A stretch of DNA of 22,615 nt from Stentor coeruleus. Taxonomy: Eukaryota > Ciliophora > Heterotrichea > Heterotrichida > Stentoridae. The stretch is taken from NCBI GenBank assembly GCA_001970955.1, contig MPUH01001157.1, forward strand, positions 1 to 22,615, given 5' to 3'. Shown here one piece after another: positions 18,744-22,615 of the stretch; positions within the stretch are counted from its first letter, which is position 1, and every line of letters begins with the position of its first letter. The notes beneath the pieces were generated by a model. The model was not told the origin of the DNA. It saw only the letters and a list, made by a program, of their open reading frames with translations, and ran no database searches. A program made the position numbers and the translations under genes.

Positions 18744-20144
18744 TCATAATAATTCAACTTTTATATCTTCTAATTTCACATTATAATATTCTTGGATAAG
18801 TTTCATAGTTTTTTCCACAACATATGAACTAACCATAAAGTTTTTCATATACATCACATAATTGTTTACTTTACTATTCAAAACAGGTCTGATTTTCATT
18901 GCTTGACTTAAACTAGTAGAGTCTTCAGCACATATCTTAGCATCACTTTCTATCTCTGAATTTACTGATACGATAATTAAATTTCCCCAGATTTTAAAAT
19001 CTTCCCATATTGGATGTGTAAGTAGTAATTGATACATAAATGTTGTTTCACTCATAGTCTCTTCATAGAAAAACTGTGAAAGAAATATTATATGCTTAGC
19101 ACAATGAAGATCTTGAAACTCATTAACTACATCAAGTAAAGATGAAATAAGCCCACAAACAATTCCAAAAGTACAACTTGGGATCATCATTTTCCCTTCA
19201 AACTTCTTCTCAGTAAGCCTTTGTATCCAAGCCTTCCTCCCTTCAGCACTAGCCATAAGTTCATTAAAATTCCTATTATCCTCATCATCAATACTAATCC
19301 CTTTCCAACATTTATCAACAATATTCCCAAGGACCTCATTAGTTTTTTTATCACATTCTGAACTATTAGTCAATAAATCAGTATTTAATCTTTTAGGATG
19401 TATTTCAAATATCATCTTAGAAAATATCCTTCCAGTATTATTATCATCAATAAATTTTTTAATTTCAATATTTGGATTCAAAGCATCAATAGCAATAGGC
19501 ATCATATCTTTTTCATATTGAATATTCCTTATATAAGACATTTCATATATAATAAGCTTTCTTAATACATCTTTAATCGCCATAATCTTTTCTTCTTCAT
19601 GTTTTTGATATATCATAAACACAGGTATCATATTTTCTTCATAAATATTTAAATACTTATTCGCATCCTCTACAGTTTTCAAGTACTTTTTCCCAGCAGC
19701 TTCTTCTTTATTATTAGGAATATCACAAGTATTACATAGATTAAAATAGTAATCTTTTGCTTTTTCACAATTGGAAATGTGTTTTTGTAGCTCATAATCA
19801 AAATCTTTCCCATATTTCGCTTTTGCTTTTATAGTCTCATCTTGGGTTGTTAAAATATCTTTTAAAGTTGGAATTAAATCAGTTTGCTGATGACTTATAA
19901 GTTCTTGTAAGCTTAAAAATTGCTGGTTGCATATAGTCTGAAGTCTTTTTAAACAAGGAATCATTGTATTTTTTCCCCTTATAAATAATGATGCCCTTGT
20001 AAGTCTTTGTAACCCATTCGCATATTCTTTTTCTAAGTCTGTTTTGTGGTTAAGAAACTCTATAAGATAATAAATAATATTCCTTGTATCTTCAGAATTC
20101 TCTTTAACCTTAGCAAAATTGTCCCAAAGGTCCCAGAAACTCAT
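18744..20144 (-). CDS. F-BAR domain protein with C-terminal KIAA0513/SBF2-like region, 466 aa
   Basis: Single frame from ATG 20144. The N-terminus MSFWDLWDNFAKVKENSEDT followed by FLNHKTDLEKEYANGLQRL is the classical FCH start of F-BAR proteins, which bind and bend membranes as banana-shaped dimers. Helices continue to about residue 250. The C-terminal part (about 300-460) is helical with LHCAKHIIFLSQFFYEE and LLLTHPIWEDFKIWGNLI, which resembles the LSQTFY...HPIW..FWE pattern of the KIAA0513/SBF2 helical domain. No SH3 domain is seen. It probably acts in endocytosis or cortical membrane traffic. F-BAR assignment is good; the C-terminal resemblance is tentative. Confidence 0.8.
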   Translation of the reverse strand: MSFWDLWDNFAKVKENSEDTRNIIYYLIEFLNHKTDLEKEYANGLQRLTRASLFIRGKNTMIPCLKRLQTICNQQFLSLQELISHQQTDLIPTLKDILTTQDETIKAKAKYGKDFDYELQKHISNCEKAKDYYFNLCNTCDIPNNKEEAAGKKYLKTVEDANKYLNIYEENMIPVFMIYQKHEEEKIMAIKDVLRKLIIYEMSYIRNIQYEKDMMPIAIDALNPNIEIKKFIDDNNTGRIFSKMIFEIHPKRLNTDLLTNSSECDKKTNEVLGNIVDKCWKGISIDDEDNRNFNELMASAEGRKAWIQRLTEKKFEGKMMIPSCTFGIVCGLISSLLDVVNEFQDLHCAKHIIFLSQFFYEETMSETTFMYQLLLTHPIWEDFKIWGNLIIVSVNSEIESDAKICAEDSTSLSQAMKIRPVLNSKVNNYVMYMKNFMVSSYVVEKTMKLIQEYYNVKLEDIKVELL

Positions 20145-20507
20145 ATTTATTCAAGAGTTTTAGTGAGGTTTGTATTATTAAAGTTTATATTTTGATTGTA
20201 ATTTGGTATAGGTTTTAAGTTCTGTTTTAATGATATATTTTGTGCTTTTTCTTTGTTTATTAAATATTTTATGACTTTTTAGGCTTAAATGTTCTAGATA
20301 TTTTTTTGATGTTTTAGAGGATTTAGGGATAAATTTTGTTGGCAGATTATAATTTTTTGAAGTTTAGGTCTTAAAAGTATTTATGGGATTGAAGATTATG
20401 TTTTAGTTATAGTTTTTTTCATAGATGATTATTAGGTTTTATTTATATGATGGTTTAGAAAACAAACAGATAAATGAAGAAAATCAATTAAGATAAAGTC
20501 ATGTGCT
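20145..20507. other. Intergenic spacer with strong strand skew
   Basis: No gene or RNA seen. It separates two minus-strand genes. By hand count 20161-20460 has about 56 G and 9 C on the + strand, i.e. C-rich and G-poor on the coding strand of the F-BAR gene whose 5' flank it is. Presumably it holds the F-BAR promoter and the 3' end of the next gene. Confidence 0.6.
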
Positions 20508-21068
20508 TTAATTACACAAAGAGTTTCGAAATACAGCGATTTTCTGATGGCGAGCTGTGTTAATTCTCTTTACCGGACTTAGGCTGTCTTTAATTTCTAT
20601 TTTTTTCAAAGGGTTGGTTTCAAAATCAAAAATCCGCTTACGGCAAGTATCTCTTAATGCATTTTCTTTAGGTGCTTGATGGAGTAATCCTCTCATTTTA
20701 CCTAAAAGTACTGCTTTTCGGGCGAAGACTTCTGTAAGAACCTTTTCTTCCATTTCAAGTTCTCTCAGTATTTTTTCATTTTTTCTAGCAAACCACGTCA
20801 TGAGTTCTTCATGAAGAACTTTTCTATGTTTAACATCATTAATCAAAGCTTTTTTCTCTTTTTGCATATCAACGAAAATCTTTTTTAATCTTTCTCTATC
20901 TTCACTTACAAGTTCAAGTCGCTGTAATAGTTCATCACGAAGTACAGCAGCTTCACTCTTAGGGTTTTTAGGAGTAGCATCATCAAGTATCAGCTTAAAT
21001 TCAGGCCTTGATGGAAGTTTTATATTTAACAGTCTTTCTGAATTTACGTCCATTTGCAAAATATTCAT
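20508..21068 (-). CDS. Short coiled-coil protein, 186 aa, unknown
   Basis: Single frame, ATG at 21068 (a second in-frame Met five codons on, MDVNSERLL). Residues about 40-125 form a long charged helix likely to be a coiled coil (RLELVSEDRERLKKIFVDMQ, then HRKVLHEELMTWFARKNEKI). The C-terminus is basic (KRINTARHQKIAVFRNS). I recognise no family. It is divergent to the + strand gene at 21210, with only 141 bp between the two starts, so the two may share a regulatory region. Confidence 0.75.
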   Translation of the reverse strand: MNILQMDVNSERLLNIKLPSRPEFKLILDDATPKNPKSEAAVLRDELLQRLELVSEDRERLKKIFVDMQKEKKALINDVKHRKVLHEELMTWFARKNEKILRELEMEEKVLTEVFARKAVLLGKMRGLLHQAPKENALRDTCRKRIFDFETNPLKKIEIKDSLSPVKRINTARHQKIAVFRNSLCN

Positions 21069-21209
21069 ATTTTTTATATAACGATAAATTTATGAGGTAA
21101 TAATATCTTATATGTTATTTATAGTTAGAATCTTATATATAATACATAACAATACAGTTTAAAAATAAAAAAAGTAGTATTTATATGAAAAAAAAATTAT
21201 ATATTTTAT
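21069..21209. promoter_or_regulatory. Divergent intergenic region between two gene starts
   Basis: 141 bp of extremely AT-rich DNA separates the start of the minus-strand gene (21068) from the start of the plus-strand gene (21210). By position it must hold both promoters. No specific element is recognised; the run of A's just before the 21210 ATG is the only marked feature. Confidence 0.45.
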
Positions 21210-21935
21210 ATGGACTACCCTGATTTGTCAATTGAGTATCATAGTCTTTTCACTCGGTGCTTTGTAGAGAACTGCGAAATAGACACAGATGAAATTACTG
21301 AAGAAGAAAGACAAGCTCTTGGAGAACTTGAACCAGCTGAGGTCTTTGAGAATTTTTCTGACCTTATCACTGACTTGCTGAAATTCAAAAAACAGTATAT
21401 AAGCACAGAACAAGCAGATCTAGTTAAAAGAGCTAATTCCTTTGAAACTATGATACAAAAACTTGAAAGTGAAGTTCGGAGTCATATAGCAGGACAACAT
21501 CAACTAAAAATCCTAGTCGAAAACTACCAAGCAAAAGTTCAAGAGCTTGAAAAAGAAAACAATGAGTTGTCGAAAAAACTAGCGGACTCTGAAACTGCAT
21601 TAATAGAAACAATGAATAGTAAAAACTACCAAAACTTAAAAATATTAACCAAGCCTTCTAAGGATAAATTTCAAAACCTTGAAGAAAACAAGCCAAAATC
21701 CTTGTTTAGAAGTTCAAGCTTGAATAAAATGACTGATAAAGATGATGTGAATATAAAAGAAAAACTGAAAAACGAAGGGATTGTTGTAAAAAGTAAAGAG
21801 TTTAAACCATGTCACAAAAGGGTAAAAAGTGATTTTGAAGCAATTGCAAGTCAAATGCATAAAAAATCTAGTCAATTTACAAAAACAGCCAAATTAGAAA
21901 GTGGTATACACAAAGTATTTAAGTCAAATGCATAA
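21210..21935 (+). CDS. Coiled-coil protein, 241 aa, unknown
   Basis: ATG at 21210 to TAA 21933-21935. The first 60 residues are acidic (EIDTDEITEEERQALGELE). Residues about 75-140 form a coiled coil (IAGQHQLKILVENYQAKVQE, then ELEKENNELSKKLADSETAL). The rest is basic and probably disordered (FRSSSLNKM, CHKRVKSDFEAI). No family is recognised. The same frame continues after two closely spaced TAA codons into a further protein-like stretch, 21951-22067, so the annotated end may not be the original one. Confidence 0.72.
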   Translation: MDYPDLSIEYHSLFTRCFVENCEIDTDEITEEERQALGELEPAEVFENFSDLITDLLKFKKQYISTEQADLVKRANSFETMIQKLESEVRSHIAGQHQLKILVENYQAKVQELEKENNELSKKLADSETALIETMNSKNYQNLKILTKPSKDKFQNLEENKPKSLFRSSSLNKMTDKDDVNIKEKLKNEGIVVKSKEFKPCHKRVKSDFEAIASQMHKKSSQFTKTAKLESGIHKVFKSNA

Positions 21936-21950
21936 AAAAATAAATAAAAT

Positions 21951-22067
21951 ATACCGAAAATACTGGAACTAGCGGAAAGACAAAAGGCAGAGAAAAAAAA
22001 CGTACAGCAAAAATTCAAGAATTTGAGGAGTTGTTCTGATTTATTAACTCAGTTAAAAGGAAAGTGA
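21951..22067 (+). other. Protein-like open frame just past two in-frame TAA codons
   Basis: In the same frame as the preceding gene, after TAA at 21933-21935 and TAA at 21945-21947, 38 codons read ILELAERQKAEKKNVQQKF and then LRSCSDLLTQLKGK before TGA at 22065-22067. No ATG starts it and no 15-17 nt intron removes both stops. It could be a lost C-terminal tail or a readthrough extension. Confidence 0.4.
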
Positions 22068-22599
22068 CGTAATATAACTAATTAATAGTATCATATACTT
22101 TTAATATATAATATTTCCTTGAAGAGTGATAGTTTATTATAAGAATTTGTCACTTGTAAAGAGATTTTTTAATATTTTATATTAATACACGTAAAACTAG
22201 ATAAAAAAGTATATTTTTACAGTGTAAAAGGTGTAGATTTTCAAGTAAAATTTGTAATAAACTAGATTTTTTTACCACTATAATTTTTTGACCTAAAAAA
22301 ATATTTCTTTACCACAAAAAGCCTACCTTCCCACAACTAATCCTCATCATCTTCATATATTAATCATCTAAAAATTCTATTAAAACCCTTATAATCCTCC
22401 TCAACCCAAATAAAAATTCCCAATATCTTTACTTTACCCTAAAACCTTCCTAACTCTCTCATCATCCTAAATCATTTCTAAACCAAACTCCCAACTTTCT
22501 ATCAATAAACCAATCAATCCATCCTTTTCTATCATCAATACTATCATTTCAAGGCCTTTAAAATTTAAATTTTCAGCCCATTTTTATCCACTATTATAA
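22068..22599. other. Intergenic tract, G-free over 231 bp on the + strand
   Basis: No gene seen. The right part is extremely asymmetric: 22322-22552 contains no G on the + strand although C is frequent, and 22270-22599 has about 90 C against 5 G by hand count. The sequence is not a simple tandem repeat. By the rule seen elsewhere here, this is what the 5' flank of a + strand gene, or the 3' flank of a minus-strand gene, looks like. Confidence 0.6.
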
Positions 22600-22615
22600 A
22601 TGGCAGGAAGAGGAC
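22600..22615 (+). CDS. Possible gene start at right edge (MAGRG...)
   Basis: ATG at 22600 opens a frame reading MAGRG before the window ends. The C-rich, G-poor DNA before it fits a 5' flank. The residues recall the start of a core histone, but five residues are not enough to name it, and the next codon begins with C, so it is not the Lys of the common histone N-terminus. Confidence 0.25.

Noticed and set aside
1-22615. tRNA, rRNA, CRISPR or transposon
   Set aside because: No convincing cloverleaf, rRNA block, spaced repeat array or transposase-like protein was seen by eye.

Overview
The window looks like macronuclear DNA of a heterotrich ciliate, most likely Stentor or a close relative. It is very AT-rich, genes are tightly packed, and coding frames are repeatedly interrupted by 15-nt GT..AG introns (one of 16 nt, one apparently of 17 nt). 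Genes here end in TAA, TAG and TGA, so the standard code fits. Tiny introns plus the standard code is known for Stentor; the genus is an inference.

Layout, left to right. (1) 1-2681: an ambiguous left edge, a doubtful 100-aa ORF, and a small kinesin with degenerate switch regions (487-1788, two introns). (2) 2682-12103: one giant + strand gene in 12 exons, coding for a secreted or surface protein of about 3,040 residues. It has a signal peptide, four tandem super-units of about 1.19 kb built from beta-sandwich-like modules, extra modules, a Cys-rich segment, a REJ/GAIN-like region with a degenerate GPS and five membrane segments. I read it as a polycystin-1-like receptor without PLAT. (3) 12104-13348: an intergenic stretch holding a decayed casein-kinase-1-like gene on the minus strand. 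(4) 13349-21068: six minus-strand genes. They are a sodium/proton exchanger-like protein lacking the transport Asp, a TBC Rab-GAP (three introns), a coiled-coil C2HC-finger protein, a small DoxX-like membrane protein, an F-BAR protein and a short coiled-coil protein. (5) 21210-22615: a + strand coiled-coil gene, then a nearly G-free tract leading to a possible gene start at the right edge.

Five single N's (2542, 8567, 12948, 13120, 15194) each sit between near-identical direct repeats of 72-157 bp. These look like contig ends that overlap but were not merged. Collapsing the one at 8567 restores the giant gene's reading frame, and collapsing the one at 15194 removes an apparent internal duplication in the TBC protein.

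The genes do not form an obvious pathway. The most unusual items are the giant receptor, whose phase-0 micro-introns sit at module joints, the exchanger with Asp replaced by Gly, the degenerate kinesin, and a strand-composition rule in the intergenic DNA: upstream of genes the coding strand is C-rich and G-poor, downstream it is G-rich and C-poor.
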